Source: Spirochaetes bacterium ADurb.Bin110
Lineage (GTDB): Bacteria; Spirochaetota; Spirochaetia; Treponematales; Rectinemataceae
DNA length: 6,162 bases
NCBI GenBank assembly: GCA_002070755.1
Contig: MWDY01000128.1
Span: 1 to 6,162, forward strand
Direction: 5' to 3'
Positions 6,160 to 6,162 of this stretch are shown in pieces. The notes beneath the pieces are model-generated. The model was given only the letters and a program-made list of their open reading frames with translations. It ran no database searches and was not told the origin of the DNA. The first letter of the stretch is position 1, and the number at the start of each line of letters is the position of its first letter. The position numbers and the translations under genes were made by a program.

Positions 6160-6162
6160 TTA

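Noticed and set aside
6160..6162. TAA directly before the first ATG as the stop codon of an upstream gene
   Set aside because: Three bases cannot establish a reading frame. It would fit the tight spacing elsewhere, but chance is an equally good explanation.

Overview
The window is one tightly packed stretch of a single bacterial catabolic operon. Every supported gene is on the minus strand, so transcription runs from position 6162 towards position 1. By eye the base composition is mid to high 40s % GC. There are no RNA genes, insertion sequences, CRISPR arrays or gene-free stretches over 300 bases; the longest gap between genes is 35 bases. The host cannot be named from this sequence. Split transketolase, a GPH symporter and strong Shine-Dalgarno sites would fit an anaerobic or fermentative bacterium (Bacillota, Spirochaetota or a candidate phylum), but this is a weak inference.

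In transcription order the genes are: (1) 6159-4180, a 659-residue thiamine-diphosphate (ThDP) enzyme of the IolD / acetolactate-synthase superfamily; (2) 4144-3308, transketolase N-terminal subunit; (3) 3306-2359, transketolase C-terminal subunit; (4) 2362-1733, a 209-residue RpiB/LacA/LacB-family sugar isomerase; (5) 1731-331, a GPH-family (MelB-like) cation:sugar symporter; (6) 334-1, the first 111 codons of a Gfo/Idh/MocA-family NAD(P)-dependent oxidoreductase, cut by the window edge. From gene 2 onward, junctions alternate between TGAAATG (one base between stop and start) and ATGA (four-base overlap), and the Shine-Dalgarno sites sit 6-7 bases before the starts. This is the signature of a translationally coupled operon.

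Together the genes describe uptake and breakdown of a sugar, sugar derivative or cyclitol. The symporter imports it, the oxidoreductase probably oxidises it (or cleaves a glycoside), the RpiB-like enzyme interconverts an aldose and a ketose, the transketolase moves two-carbon units from a ketose to an aldose phosphate, and the IolD-like enzyme makes or breaks a further C-C bond. No kinase or aldolase is visible. The set does not match the myo-inositol pathway, which has IolD and IolG but no transketolase. It partly resembles the sulfoglycolytic transketolase pathway (split transketolase plus RpiB-like isomerase) and the D-apiose transketolase route. The substrate is unknown, and the pairing of two different ThDP enzymes is the most interesting aspect of the window. 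The other notable feature is a nine-unit, 12-base in-frame tandem repeat in the inter-domain linker of the IolD-like gene.
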